A stretch of 64,000 bases of DNA from Shewanella marinintestina (lineage in GTDB: Bacteria; Pseudomonadota; Gammaproteobacteria; Enterobacterales; Shewanellaceae): the NCBI RefSeq assembly GCF_023283845.1, contig NZ_JAKILC010000007.1:208156-272155 (forward strand). The letters run 5' to 3'. A model generated the notes under the pieces. That model was given only the letters and a program-made list of their open reading frames with translations, made no database searches and was not told the origin of the DNA. Positions 19,315-28,840 of this stretch are shown in pieces (the stretch's first letter is position 1; every line of letters starts with the position of its first letter). The position numbers and the translations under genes are program-made.

Positions 19315-19869
19315 ATGACTGTCAAGCAAAAGAAGCGCGGCCGCCCGGCAAGTTACGTTGAACAATTGAGCCAAGAAGCGATAATTAACAAGGCTAAAGG
19401 CTTGATGTTAAGCGATGGAAAAATGCCAAGTATTCGGGCATTAGCCAGTGCGCTATCGGTCGATGCGATGGCGATATATCATTACTTTAAAAACAAAGAT
19501 GCGCTGCTTGAAGCGATTACCACATCATTAGTGAGTGAGATTTATCAGCCTGAAAAAAGTGATGATTGGCAAGATGCTTTGATGGCGTTAAGTTGCAGTT
19601 ACCTTAACTTATTACAACAGTATTCAGGTTTGTTAGAAACCTTGTTATCTATGCAATCAAGCGGGCCAGCAGAGGTGTTTATTAATCGCTTTAGCGAGAT
19701 ATTAAAACCGCTGGATTTAGATGAAACACAGCAAACCGATATTTTATGTTTATTGGTGGATTACCTGCATGGTTTTGCGCTGGCTTATCGCTGTAATAAT
19801 ACAACACAGACTTTAGGTGTTGAGGCGATAAAAGGGCCGCTAACACTGATTTTTAAAGCGATAAAATAG
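19315..19869 (+). CDS. TetR/AcrR-family transcriptional regulator
   Basis: A 184-residue regulator. The helix-turn-helix lies at about residues 22-68 (IINKAKGLMLSDG, then SIRALASALSVDAMAIYHYFKNKDALLEAI), and the rest forms a helical ligand-binding and dimerisation domain. The short basic N-terminus (KQKKRGRPASY) is typical. The perfect palindrome just upstream suggests autorepression, and the divergent DHFR-like gene is the probable second target. The ligand is unknown. Confidence 0.87.
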   Translation: MTVKQKKRGRPASYVEQLSQEAIINKAKGLMLSDGKMPSIRALASALSVDAMAIYHYFKNKDALLEAITTSLVSEIYQPEKSDDWQDALMALSCSYLNLLQQYSGLLETLLSMQSSGPAEVFINRFSEILKPLDLDETQQTDILCLLVDYLHGFALAYRCNNTTQTLGVEAIKGPLTLIFKAIK

Positions 19870-19906
19870 AAGGTTGAGCAAGGTAATCACGGTAATAGTT
19901 TTTAGC

Positions 19907-19959
19907 AAAAGTGCCCATAAATATGAGCACTTTTTACTGGATGGCACTTTTATTGGGCA
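19907..19959 (+). terminator. Hairpin terminator after the TetR gene
   Basis: AAAAGTGC (19907-19914) pairs with GCACTTTT and is followed by Ts. An alternative longer pairing joins GTGCCCATAA with TTATTGGGCAC, ending at about 19959. It lies between the converging tetR and hmuV genes and may serve both. Confidence 0.65.
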
Positions 19960-19991
19960 CCGATAATCCTTATTGCAAAGACAGCGATGTT

Positions 19992-20798
19992 TTAAAATAG
20001 CAGCGGCGTTTGTTTGCCTGGCTCCATCACCACTACGGGATCATAATGCCAAACCTGTCTTACTGTTTCCGCGGTTAAGGCTTCGCTAGGTATGCCATCA
20101 CTGACAATGCAACCATTTTCGAGTACCACTAATCTATCGGCGTAACGTGAGGCTTGGTTAAGGTCGTGCAGCACCACAATCACCGCATAGTTATGTTCAT
20201 GAGCAAGACTGCGCGCTAAACCAAGCACTCTATGTTGCTGGGCTAGATCGAGTGCAGAGGTGGGTTCATCTAATAACAAAATGGGTGGCATCTCTGATTG
20301 AGCAAGCTGGGTTAAGACTCGAGCTAACTGTACCCGCTGTTTTTCTCCACCGGAAAGCGTAGGGTAACTGCGCTCTTTTAAGTGCGACAGTGCGACCTGC
20401 TCAAGCTGTTCAGCAACAAGCCTTTTACCTTGTTGTTGATTAAGAGACAAAGGATACAAGCCCATCTCTACTACTTCGTGTACCTTAAATGGGAAGGTGA
20501 GAGAGGCATGTTGCGGTAAAACCGCTAAGGATTTTGCCAGTTGTTGTCTGTCCCAGTGGGCGATGGATTTGCCGTAAACCTCGATGTTTCCTGCTTCAAT
20601 CTCAACATCCTGACAAAGGCTTTTGAGTAATGTTGATTTACCCGCGCCATTGGGCCCAAGTAGCGCGGTAACTTGGCCTGCTTTTAGAGTGAGATTAATA
20701 TCTGTGAGTACCGGCTTATGGCCGATACGCACCGATAAATGACTCACTTGTACAGTGGGCGAATTGCCCTGACTATCTTGCTCTTGTTGATTCATCAT
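19992..20798 (-). CDS. hmuV: Haem ABC transporter ATPase HmuV
   Basis: A 268-residue ABC ATPase: Walker [10 protein letters not shown] (about 52-60), signature LSGGEKQR, Walker B ILLLDEPT, and switch histidine in [12 protein letters not shown]. It belongs to the FepC/BtuD/HmuV group that energises haem import through the inner membrane. It is the last gene of the tonB-exbB-exbD-hmuT-hmuU-hmuV series and lies 13 bp after hmuU. Family length is normal. Confidence 0.93.
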   Translation of the reverse strand: MMNQQEQDSQGNSPTVQVSHLSVRIGHKPVLTDINLTLKAGQVTALLGPNGAGKSTLLKSLCQDVEIEAGNIEVYGKSIAHWDRQQLAKSLAVLPQHASLTFPFKVHEVVEMGLYPLSLNQQQGKRLVAEQLEQVALSHLKERSYPTLSGGEKQRVQLARVLTQLAQSEMPPILLLDEPTSALDLAQQHRVLGLARSLAHEHNYAVIVVLHDLNQASRYADRLVVLENGCIVSDGIPSEALTAETVRQVWHYDPVVVMEPGKQTPLLF

Positions 20799-20811
20799 AG
20801 CTATCGCAACC

Positions 20812-21828
20812 TTAAACTAAGCGGTGACGCTGCTTTAAAAGCAACACGATAAAGAAGGGCGCGCCAAGCAATGCCGTGACTAAGCCGACAGGTAATTCTG
20901 ATGGTGCCACTAACGAGCGCGCACCAATATCAGCTAGTGCTAATAAAGCTGCACCCAGCATGGCACTAAGTGGTAATAGCTGTTTATGGTCAGGCCCCAC
21001 CATCATGCGCACTAAGTGCGGAACAACAAGCCCAATAAAGCCAATAATGCCGGTTGCCGCCACTGAAATTCCCACCCCAATGGCGCACAGTACGATTAGT
21101 CTGAGTTTTAGCTTATCGACATCCAAGCCTAAGTGGCGGGCCTCTGCTTCGCCCAGTAATAAGGCATTTAGCGCTTTGGCACTGCGATTAAACTGCCAAC
21201 TCACTAAGGCGAGTGCGATTAAGCTTAAAATTACGTAATGCCACTGCGCGCCAGCAATTGAACCAAGCTGCCACAGGGTAAGATCGCGCAGCGCCATATC
21301 GTCGGCCATATAGGTGAGTAAGCCTATACCTGCGCCTGCTAATGCGGCAATGGCAACGCCTGCGAGTAGCAGTAACACAACAGAGGTGCCACTTGGGCTA
21401 CTGGCAAGACGATAAACAATCAAGGTGGTTGCAAGTCCGGCAATAAAAGCACTTAGCGCGACCATGTATTCGCCGCCTTGAGGGAACAACACAATACAAA
21501 TTGCAGCGCCTAATGCCGCACCTGAAGACACGCCAATAATGCCAGGATCAGCAAGTGGATTTCTAAATAAGCCTTGCATCACTGCGCCGCACTGGGCGAG
21601 TACTGCACCAACAGCAAGTGCTAATAAAGTACGCGGTAAGCGCACGTTATCGATAACCAGTTGCTCGTGAGGCGCCACGCTGCCCAGATCTAGCTGAGTG
21701 GCCCAATTGATCACGGCGCTAAAGCTCACCGAGGGGCTAATTTGTAGTGGACCTATGCTGACAGACATCAGGCTCGTTATCACCAAAGCGGCGAGTAAAC
21801 TGGGCCAAAGCCAACGACGATTATCCAT
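20812..21828 (-). CDS. hmuU: Haem ABC transporter permease HmuU
   Basis: A 338-residue FecCD-type permease with about ten membrane helices. Family signatures include [46 protein letters not shown] by pattern (about 62-107) and the late [19 protein letters not shown]. It forms the homodimeric channel that accepts haem from HmuT and works with HmuV. It starts 37 bp after hmuT. Confidence 0.93.
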   Translation of the reverse strand: MDNRRWLWPSLLAALVITSLMSVSIGPLQISPSVSFSAVINWATQLDLGSVAPHEQLVIDNVRLPRTLLALAVGAVLAQCGAVMQGLFRNPLADPGIIGVSSGAALGAAICIVLFPQGGEYMVALSAFIAGLATTLIVYRLASSPSGTSVVLLLLAGVAIAALAGAGIGLLTYMADDMALRDLTLWQLGSIAGAQWHYVILSLIALALVSWQFNRSAKALNALLLGEAEARHLGLDVDKLKLRLIVLCAIGVGISVAATGIIGFIGLVVPHLVRMMVGPDHKQLLPLSAMLGAALLALADIGARSLVAPSELPVGLVTALLGAPFFIVLLLKQRHRLV

Positions 21829-21865
21829 GGGAACTTCCTAGTGTTTATATTGCTGGTTACCGAAA

Positions 21866-22801
21866 CTAGTAGTGCTTTACGCTAATAAAATCGCTAGCCA
21901 ATTTGTCGGCAGCTTCAATCGCGCTTAAGCCTAAACCGCCTAGCAGCGCTTGAGGTTTGAGCGATTGAATATGTTTGTTCTTACCCGCAGGCGTGTGCTC
22001 AAGTAATGGCATCTGTTTCAGCAAATCATCAATTGGACTGTCAATGGTTTTATCTGAGCGATTAGAGATTAGAATCACATCAGGCTGCAGTGATAAAATG
22101 CCTTCCTGAGACACAGATTTATAGCCACTAAAACCTGCAATGTTTTTGCCGCCAGCTAGCTTAATAATGATGTCTGCTGCAGTATCATCGCCGCCAACGC
22201 GGGCTGGTCTATCTGGCTGAAGCAGTAAAAATAACACTTTAGGCGCATCGCCTTGTTTAGCAATTTGTTGCTGCTTTTGCTCTATTTGCACGAATGATTG
22301 ATTAACTTGCTCTTGCAGTGTTTTCGCCTGAGCTTCGCGGTTAAGCAATTTGCCCATTTCATTAATATTGCTGAGTAATTGTGGCTGGGTATGCGCATCA
22401 GGTAGCTGGATAACATTGACTTTAGCGCCACTAAGCACATCAAGGGTTGCCTTTGGCCCCATAGCGTCGGTGCCAAGCACAAGGTTTGGCGACAAGGCTA
22501 AAATACCTTCTGCACTTAGCATGCGGTGGTAACCTAGTTTTTCAACTTTATCGAAACCTTTTGGCAGTTGGCTGGTGGAATCAACTGCGACCAGCTCATT
22601 GCCAGCATCTAAGGCGAGCACTAATTCTGTTACTCCAGCACCTGCGCTGACAACTCTCGGTGTGCTGGATGATTTGTTTTCTTCGCCATGCTCATGATCT
22701 GCGTGCGCCATTACTGATTGGCTAAATGCCAATGTCGAAAGTAGAGCAAGGCTGGCTAATAAGCGGTTGTGGCTGTTATTAAAGATTCTTTTACCAAGCA
22801 T
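21866..22801 (-). CDS. hmuT: Periplasmic haem-binding protein HmuT
   Basis: A class III (BtuF/FhuD-like) substrate-binding protein of 311 residues from ATG 22801, which has GGAG six bases upstream; an earlier in-frame ATG at 22822 is weaker. A signal peptide ends near SVMA, followed by a His-rich segment HADHEHGEEN. Core motifs are RVVSAGAGVTELVLALDAG, LGTDAMGPKATLDVL and ISNRSDKTID. It captures haem in the periplasm and passes it to HmuUV. The gene is 96 bp after exbD, the largest gap inside this run, so a weak internal promoter is possible. Confidence 0.92.
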   Translation of the reverse strand: MLGKRIFNNSHNRLLASLALLSTLAFSQSVMAHADHEHGEENKSSSTPRVVSAGAGVTELVLALDAGNELVAVDSTSQLPKGFDKVEKLGYHRMLSAEGILALSPNLVLGTDAMGPKATLDVLSGAKVNVIQLPDAHTQPQLLSNINEMGKLLNREAQAKTLQEQVNQSFVQIEQKQQQIAKQGDAPKVLFLLLQPDRPARVGGDDTAADIIIKLAGGKNIAGFSGYKSVSQEGILSLQPDVILISNRSDKTIDSPIDDLLKQMPLLEHTPAGKNKHIQSLKPQALLGGLGLSAIEAADKLASDFISVKHY

Positions 22802-22917
22802 GGGTAACTCCAAATTAATCAAAACTATTTAATATAAAAATATAAATAAAATTAGTGTGTTGGTTCGATAATCGAAATCGAACGACAATACAAATAAGTA
22901 CAAGGATGTTGAGGCGA

Positions 22918-23331
22918 TTAAGGCTCCATTAAAATCTGAGTATTTGTAATGTTCTGGCGCTGCATCGCAGCTAATACCGTCATTAATGGCTGCACGGGGG
23001 CTGTTTTGTCGGCGGCAATAACCACCTTAGCTTTAGGGTTAGCTTTAAAGGCTTGAGTAAATGCTGCTTCAAAGGCATTAAAGTCACTAAAGCTTTGGCC
23101 ATCAAGCGCCCAGTGCGGTTCAGTTTGCAGCACATTGATCGCTATATGTTTGTCTTGAGATAGTGCGCTGAGATTTGAGTCGGCTTCAGTGGGGACATCA
23201 ACCGGCAAACTCAATAACTGGGTGTTTGCAGTTAGCAGTAAAAACACCAATACAATAAAAATGATATCGATAAGCGGGGTCAGATCTAAACCAAAGCTTT
23301 GGCTGCTTTCATCATTGCCAGCGCTGATCAT
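22918..23331 (-). CDS. exbD: Energy-transducing protein ExbD
   Basis: A 137-residue ExbD/TolR protein. One N-terminal membrane helix contains the essential aspartate in LTPLIDIIFIVLVFLLLTA. The periplasmic domain follows, with LPVDVPTEA and VVIAADKTAPVQPLMTVLAAM. With ExbB it uses the proton gradient to energise TonB. Its start overlaps the exbB stop by four bases (ATGA). Confidence 0.93.
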   Translation of the reverse strand: MISAGNDESSQSFGLDLTPLIDIIFIVLVFLLLTANTQLLSLPVDVPTEADSNLSALSQDKHIAINVLQTEPHWALDGQSFSDFNAFEAAFTQAFKANPKAKVVIAADKTAPVQPLMTVLAAMQRQNITNTQILMEP

Positions 23332-24122
23332 GATGGTAAACCCGTCAGCGGTGTTTTATTTAGCCCGGCTGCTTTATTTAGCCCCGCAGTCTTATTTGGC
23401 TCAGCAGTTTGGGACTGACAGCTTGCTTCTTTACAGGTAGCGGCTTTTGAACATAGCTGTGCAGCAGAGTCCGTACCGATACTCAAGGCTTGATCGAAGC
23501 CGTCTAACCAGAGGTTGAGTAGGTTAAGCGCATGAGCTAACTTGCTGCAGCGTCGCTCTGCCCAGAGAGTAAATAGGTGCGCCATGGTAATAGCGGGAAC
23601 GGCGATAATCAGGCCTGCTGCGGTGGTGTTCATTGCAAGGCCTAAGCCGGACGCCAGTTGTGATGGGGTGACTGGGCCGTCAGACAAACCGAGTTGGTTA
23701 AACATCTCTATGAGCCCTAATACCGTGCCCAGTAAACCAAGTAGTGGGGTGATAACACCTATGATATGTAGCACTTTTAGCCCCGAAAGTAGCTTACTTT
23801 TTTGCTTTACTAGCCAGAGTGAAACTATCTCTTCGCGCATGGCGCGCGGCTGCTCGCCATGGCTCAATAATAAGGCAGTACCTTTGGCCAGCATGCTACG
23901 GCCTTGGCTTATTTGAGTCATTAAGGCTTGTCTTTGTTCAGGGGTTGCGCTGCGAGCCTGTTGGCGTAGCTGGGTGAGCCAGCTATCGCGTTTTGGCAGT
24001 TCATAAATCATGAGTGCTAAACGCTCAATAATAATCATCAAGCCTAAGAAAGCGCAGATAAGTAACGGCCAAGTTAAGTAGCCCAGCTGTTCGATGAGTT
24101 GTTGGTATAAGGGTTGAGACAT
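23328..24122 (-). CDS. exbB: Energy-transducing protein ExbB (MotA/TolQ/ExbB channel)
   Basis: A 264-residue protein with three membrane helices. The first is near residues 16-38, and the last two flank the signature HIIGVITPLLGLLGTVLGLIEMF and NTTAAGLIIAVPAITMAHL. It forms the proton-conducting pentamer with ExbD. The C-terminal tail contains a short degenerate repeat (TAGLNKAAGLNKTPL). It follows tonB and overlaps exbD. Confidence 0.93.
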   Translation of the reverse strand: MSQPLYQQLIEQLGYLTWPLLICAFLGLMIIIERLALMIYELPKRDSWLTQLRQQARSATPEQRQALMTQISQGRSMLAKGTALLLSHGEQPRAMREEIVSLWLVKQKSKLLSGLKVLHIIGVITPLLGLLGTVLGLIEMFNQLGLSDGPVTPSQLASGLGLAMNTTAAGLIIAVPAITMAHLFTLWAERRCSKLAHALNLLNLWLDGFDQALSIGTDSAAQLCSKAATCKEASCQSQTAEPNKTAGLNKAAGLNKTPLTGLPS

Positions 24123-24282
24123 GGTGTTTCCTTGGCGATAACTTAGTTATCGCATTAACGATATAAACAAATAAATGTGTATTGCGTCTTCCCTTAAACG
24201 CGTATTTATAGCCTTACTTTCCCCGTAAGGTTTGTTGCATTAACGGCTTAATTCAGTTCGTTTAGCTAGATTTGAGCCGTGA

Positions 24283-25047
24283 TTAATTCAATGCAAATTT
24301 CACCGGTACACGCACTGTGTAGGCATAAGCTGTTTGTGGTTTAGGCGCGGCGAATTGCCATTTTTCTACCGCACTTAGAGCAGCCTTATCGAGTAGGCGG
24401 TAGCCAGAGCTGTCAACCAATGTTAGTGATAATTGCTCACCTAATTGGTTGAACATCACCTCAATTGTTGCTGTACCTTGAAAGCCTTTTTTACGAGCTT
24501 TTTTAGGGTAGCTAGGTTGCGCTGGTGGGCTGGCAAAGGTGGGTTGGCTTAATGCTACAGCTTGTTTGCTTACACCTTGTTTTGCGTCTACTTGTGCTTG
24601 GTTGTGGGCTGTTTGCGGCTCAAGCTTTGGTTCAAGTGCTGATTGTTTTGCTTCAGCAGTAGACTTAGCTTTATGCGGTGCCGGTTTTTTCGGCTCAAGC
24701 TTAGCGACTTGTTTAGTTGGTTTGACTGTAGGCTCAACCTTTGGCTTAGGTTTGGCTTTAGGTTTAGGTTTAGTCGTAGGTTTAGTTTTAGCCTCTGTTT
24801 TTGCTTTGGCTATTTTTTTTGGCTGCAGCTTGGGTTCAATTTGGGTTTCTGCTGGCGAAATTTCAGGCTCAATGACTTTGGGCGCTTGGCTTGCTTGCAT
24901 GGCTATCGATAGGCTAACAGCTTGATTAGACCCCATGGCAGAACCAGAACTGAGCTGCAGTTCTGGTTGGCTATTTTGTGAGGCAAGTACACCGCCTTGG
25001 ATTAAAACCGTTAAGCAACCAAAAGCAAAATAACGTTTAGGTGTCAT
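24283..25047 (-). CDS. tonB: TonB energy transducer
   Basis: A 254-residue TonB. It has a short N-terminal hydrophobic anchor (FAFGCLTVLIQGGVLA), and then a long periplasmic spacer of Lys-Pro repeats (KPKPKAKPKPKVEPTVKPTK, about residues 88-107) that spans the periplasm. The C-terminal TonB domain has PSYPKKARKKGFQGTATIEVMF and SGYRLLDKAALSAVEKWQF. It transmits ExbBD energy to outer-membrane receptors, first of all divergent HugA. It is first in the minus-strand run, with the Fur box between it and hugA. Confidence 0.92.
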   Translation of the reverse strand: MTPKRYFAFGCLTVLIQGGVLASQNSQPELQLSSGSAMGSNQAVSLSIAMQASQAPKVIEPEISPAETQIEPKLQPKKIAKAKTEAKTKPTTKPKPKAKPKPKVEPTVKPTKQVAKLEPKKPAPHKAKSTAEAKQSALEPKLEPQTAHNQAQVDAKQGVSKQAVALSQPTFASPPAQPSYPKKARKKGFQGTATIEVMFNQLGEQLSLTLVDSSGYRLLDKAALSAVEKWQFAAPKPQTAYAYTVRVPVKFALN

Positions 25048-25400
25048 GGTGAAAACTCTTAGCCAATTAGTCTATAAATATTATTAATTAGTGCCGACTA
25101 AAGTAACTTGTTTGAAATGATGTAAGTTCAATTTGATAATCAGCCACTCGCTTTACAAAACTGACAAATGGAGCTGTTATTTACATAATTTACAAATAGT
25201 TATAAATACTAGTCGCGATAGTGTCTAAACAAGATATATTATATTGAATGAGATCGCAAATGATAATGATTTTCATTTGATCTATTTTTTTATCTCAGGT
25301 AAAGTGCCGAAAATAACAAAACGGCAGTCTTAAATTCTTAATCCTAACTAAGAGGATTCAAGATAAGACGCTATCAATACTTACCTTGAGGATTGAACCA
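25048..25400. other. tonB-hugA divergent promoter region
   Basis: About 350 AT-rich bases between the diverging tonB and hugA genes. It holds the Fur box at 25262-25280; I see no gene in it. Confidence 0.6.
25262..25280. promoter_or_regulatory. Fur box between tonB and hugA
   Basis: GATAATGATTTTCATTTGA matches the 19-base Fur consensus at most positions. It lies about 120 bp before hugA and 215 bp before tonB, so one site could silence both diverging haem operons when iron is plentiful. Confidence 0.85.
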
Positions 25401-27467
25401 ATGATCAAGAAGCCTGTTGTAATCGCAATTGCGATGGCTCTTAGCTCTAGCGCTTATGCAGCGCAAACTCAGCAAGCCAATAAGCAACAAGTCACCGAAT
25501 TTGACGAAGTGCTTGTTACTGCAACTCGCGTCAGCGAAAAAGCGTCAGAAACTAGCCGTAGCGTAGCGGTTGTGAGTGAAGAGCAATTGCAAGAGTCGCA
25601 ACCAGCATCGGTTGCACAGGCATTGAAAAACGAAGCCAATATCAACGTGAGCAATGGCCCACGCGCTTCATCTCAAGGGGTTGAAATTCGTGGCCTAGGC
25701 GGTCAGCGAGTATTACAAACGATTGATGGCGCTCGTCAAAACACTAATTCTGGGCATCGCGGAACCTACTTTATGGACCCTGAGCTTTTAAGCTCGGTCG
25801 AAGTGGTTCGCGGGCCTGCAAGTAGCCTATGGGGCAGCGGTGCGATTGGTGGTGTGGTTGCGCAAAACACTAAATCAGCCTCTGACTTTTTAGATGAAGA
25901 AGACACTTTTGGTGGTTATCTAAAGCAAGGTTATGAGTCAAATGGCGATCGCATTAAAACCAGTGGTGCTATCTACGGTTTAACTGAAACGCAGTCGGCA
26001 GGCAAAGTAGACTGGTTGCTTAATGGTAGCTACTACGACAGTAATAATATCAAAATTGGTAACGATCAAACGCTAGAAAATAGCTCGTCAGACGGTACCA
26101 GCGGTTTGGCTAAGTTTGGCTGGGAACCTACAGATGATCAGCGCTTGCAGTTATCTGCGCGTTTTTCAAATATTGACGAGCTGGTACCAAGCAACCCTTC
26201 TACTAATGTAGGTAGCTCGGTGCCTTTGGTTAAGCGTAAAACTGAAGATCAAAATGTGACTTTAGATTACAGCTTAAATCCTACCGATAATGCGCTGCTA
26301 GATTTAAACGCGACCTTGTACTGGAATGGTACCAACTACGATGAAGACCGCGTCACTAAAAATCAGTTTGATAGCACTGAATTTGAAACCTTAGGTTTTA
26401 GCTTAAGCAACGCCTCTACGTTTGGTAATACCGTGCTGACATACGGTGTGGATGGTTATCAAGACTCGATTAAAACAGTCCGTGACGATAGCGGCCAATC
26501 AGGTCAGCGTCCAGATGATATTGATGGCAACAGCACTGTTTGGGGCGCTTATACTCGCGCTGATATCGAACTCTCTGACAGCTGGTCAGTTGACGCCGCA
26601 GTACGTTATGACGCGTTTGAAAATGAAAGTAACAACTTGAATCAGTCATCAGACGATAACGCCTTCTCGCCTTCAGTCGGGCTAGTATGGAAAACCACTG
26701 ATTGGTTAACCTTAAGTGCTCGTTACGATCAAGCATTCCGTGCTCCAAGTATGGAAGAGATGTACTCAACAGGTACCCATTACTGCATTCCACCTATCCC
26801 AGGCTTCTTACCAAATGGATTATGTAACACCTTTGAAATCAATCCAGACTTGAAAGCAGAGCAAGCGGAAAACAAAGAAATTAAAGCCGATTTACGTTTT
26901 GCCAATCTTGCGGGTAATGACGAATTAGCAATTACCCTAAACGTATTTAGAAACGATGTTGATGACTTTATCGAGCAATCTGTTTCTGATCCGCTAATGG
27001 GGATCCCAGGCTTTGAGCAAACCACCTCTTGGAACAACGTTGATGAAGCTAAGCTAACCGGTTTTGAATTCAGTACTCGTTACCGTTACGAGCAAACTCG
27101 AGTGAGCTTTAACTACGGTCAAACCGAAGGTAAAGACAAAACGACTGATGAATACCTATCTAACATTCCAGCCAAGAAGCTATCGATTGATCTGTCACAA
27201 GGGATCATGGAAGGCGATATGAAGATAGGGACCCGCTTTAGTTATGTGGCAGAGCAAGACGAGTTACCAGTAGACAACCTTAATCAATATGACTCATACA
27301 AACTTTGGGATGTTTACGTGGCGTGGGAGCCAGCCATGGGTACATTTGAAGGTCTAAGAGTCGATTTCGCAGTAGAAAACATCGGTGATGAGGAATATCG
27401 CCAAGCGTGGCAAACCTTGTATGAGCAAGGCAGGAATTTCAAATTGTCAGCGCGCTATAGCTTCTAA
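25401..27467 (+). CDS. hugA: TonB-dependent haem receptor HugA
   Basis: A 688-residue outer-membrane receptor. It has a signal peptide ending AYA, and a TonB box in TEFDEVLVTATR. The plug domain has GPRASSQGVEIRGLGGQRV and a 22-strand barrel ends in LSARYSF. The haem-receptor hallmarks FRAPSMEEMY and, downstream, NPDLKAEQAENKE (the FRAP...NPNL-type motif) are present. The ATG at 25401 is preceded by GAGG; an upstream TTG is unlikely. It imports haem with TonB-ExbBD and hands it to HmuT. hugX and hugZ follow on the same strand. Confidence 0.93.
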   Translation: MIKKPVVIAIAMALSSSAYAAQTQQANKQQVTEFDEVLVTATRVSEKASETSRSVAVVSEEQLQESQPASVAQALKNEANINVSNGPRASSQGVEIRGLGGQRVLQTIDGARQNTNSGHRGTYFMDPELLSSVEVVRGPASSLWGSGAIGGVVAQNTKSASDFLDEEDTFGGYLKQGYESNGDRIKTSGAIYGLTETQSAGKVDWLLNGSYYDSNNIKIGNDQTLENSSSDGTSGLAKFGWEPTDDQRLQLSARFSNIDELVPSNPSTNVGSSVPLVKRKTEDQNVTLDYSLNPTDNALLDLNATLYWNGTNYDEDRVTKNQFDSTEFETLGFSLSNASTFGNTVLTYGVDGYQDSIKTVRDDSGQSGQRPDDIDGNSTVWGAYTRADIELSDSWSVDAAVRYDAFENESNNLNQSSDDNAFSPSVGLVWKTTDWLTLSARYDQAFRAPSMEEMYSTGTHYCIPPIPGFLPNGLCNTFEINPDLKAEQAENKEIKADLRFANLAGNDELAITLNVFRNDVDDFIEQSVSDPLMGIPGFEQTTSWNNVDEAKLTGFEFSTRYRYEQTRVSFNYGQTEGKDKTTDEYLSNIPAKKLSIDLSQGIMEGDMKIGTRFSYVAEQDELPVDNLNQYDSYKLWDVYVAWEPAMGTFEGLRVDFAVENIGDEEYRQAWQTLYEQGRNFKLSARYSF

Positions 27468-27542
27468 GTAAGCTAATTGAGAACGAGGTCGGCTCATTAA
27501 CATGCGTCGACCTCTTTGCCGTTATTTTATAGGAGATATTCC

Positions 27543-28052
27543 ATGTCTGTATCAATAGAGCAAATCCGTCAGCATCTAGAAGCTAACCCCGCGGCTATGC
27601 CTAGCCAAGTTGCAGCAGAACTCAGCATCAGTGAATTTGAAGTGGTATCAGCACTACCAAGCGAGCAACTGAGCATATTACCGCTAGAGCAAAAAAATGT
27701 GCTGTTAGCTGAGTTACCAGAGTGGGGCAATATGACCACGATTATTTCAGCATCTGGCAGTATTTTTGAGTTTAAAGGCAGCTTTCCGAAAGGTAAATAT
27801 GCCCACGGTTATTACAACTTAATCACTAAAGGCGATGGCTTACATGGCCATTTAAAGCTTGATGTCATTAGCGCGATTGCGCTTATCAGTAAGCCATTTA
27901 GGGGCACCGAAAGTCACTCAATCAACTTTTTTGGCCCACAAGGTGAAGTGGTATTTAAGGTGTATTTAGGTCGTGACAAAAAGCGCGTGTTATTGCCTGA
28001 ACAAGTGGCACGATTTAATGAGTTAAAGCAGCAACTTGTCGTATCGGCTTAA
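27543..28052 (+). CDS. hugX: Haem utilisation carrier HugX (HutX/ChuX family)
   Basis: A 169-residue cytoplasmic protein of the HutX/ChuX fold: N-terminal helical segment (IRQHLEANPAAMPSQVAAEL), then a beta-sheet half with WGNMTTIISASGSIFEFKG, GHLKLDVISAIALISKPF and SHSINFFGPQGEVVFKVYLGRD. Relatives bind haem after import and pass it to the HutZ-type enzyme. The ATG at 27543 has AGGAGA seven bases upstream; an upstream in-frame start lacks this. It lies 75 bp after hugA and 36 bp before hugZ, probably in one transcript. Confidence 0.9.
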   Translation: MSVSIEQIRQHLEANPAAMPSQVAAELSISEFEVVSALPSEQLSILPLEQKNVLLAELPEWGNMTTIISASGSIFEFKGSFPKGKYAHGYYNLITKGDGLHGHLKLDVISAIALISKPFRGTESHSINFFGPQGEVVFKVYLGRDKKRVLLPEQVARFNELKQQLVVSA

Positions 28053-28088
28053 GTCGAGTTACCGAATAATAATTTAGAGAGTAGAGTC

Positions 28089-28637
28089 ATGACCACTGAA
28101 AAAGAACAGCGCTTACGTGAAAAGCTATTGCCAGAAATTGAAGAGTTTAAAGCCCAGCGTTCAACGCTGCAGTTAGCCACACAAGATGCTGATGGCGTAC
28201 CCAACGCTAGTTATGCCCCTTTTGCTTTGGCTGATGATGGTTTTTATATTTTGGTTAGTGAACTTGCGCGTCATGGCACCAACCTAAAAGCGTCTAATCG
28301 TCTGTCGGTTATGTTGTTAGAAGATGAAGCGGAAGCTAAAAGCGTTTTTGCACGCAAGCGTTTAACGTTTGATGCCACTGCAGAATTGGTTGATCGCGAC
28401 AGCGAAACCTTTACCAAAGGGGTTGCGGCATTATCAATACGTTTTGGTGAGATGATTGATAACCTAGCAGGTCTTGGCGATTTCAATCTATTTAAGCTAA
28501 ACCCGCATCATGGTTTATATGTCAAAGGCTTTGGTCAGGCATTTAGCTTATCAGGCTCAGAGCTATTGGATGTTGACTGGAAGCGCGATGGTCACCACGG
28601 TACGCCTAAGGCTGAACTTATTGATGAGGCAAGCTGA
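28089..28637 (+). CDS. hugZ: Haem-degrading/utilisation protein HugZ (HutZ family)
   Basis: A 182-residue protein of the split-barrel flavin-reductase-like fold (pyridoxamine-phosphate-oxidase family): STLQLATQDADGVPNASYAPFALADDGFYILVSELARH by pattern (about 24-62), and a C-terminal region LNPHHGLYVKGFGQAF with histidines in the place used for haem ligation by HutZ/HugZ. It is expected to bind haem from HugX and release iron. Together with HutW the cell has both oxygen-dependent and oxygen-independent haem breakdown. Confidence 0.9.
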   Translation: MTTEKEQRLREKLLPEIEEFKAQRSTLQLATQDADGVPNASYAPFALADDGFYILVSELARHGTNLKASNRLSVMLLEDEAEAKSVFARKRLTFDATAELVDRDSETFTKGVAALSIRFGEMIDNLAGLGDFNLFKLNPHHGLYVKGFGQAFSLSGSELLDVDWKRDGHHGTPKAELIDEAS

Positions 28638-28766
28638 TTCAAAAGGCTGAATAAGGTTACATTAATAAGGCTATAGCAATCAGAAAAAGACACTCGCCTA
28701 TGGTACAAACATCTCGTTAAACCCTTTAGCGAGATAAATAAAAGTATTCTGATCTAAATAAACATT

Positions 28767-28788
28767 GCCCGCCTTCGTGCGGGTTTTG
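28767..28788 (+). terminator. Terminator after hugZ
   Basis: CCCGC-CTTCGT-GCGGG followed by TTTTGTT, about 130 bp after hugZ and 50 bp before the ABC exporter gene. It should end the hugA-hugX-hugZ transcript. Confidence 0.75.
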
Positions 28789-28840
28789 TTATTCTGCTGT
28801 TGTTTTCATTTTAACCTTACTTAAGGTTAGGGATATTGCA

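Noticed and set aside
24539..24925. Long plus-strand frame opposite tonB
   Set aside because: It is the mirror of the Lys-Pro repeat region, which keeps the opposite strand free of stops; the Phe/Gly/Leu-rich product is an artefact.
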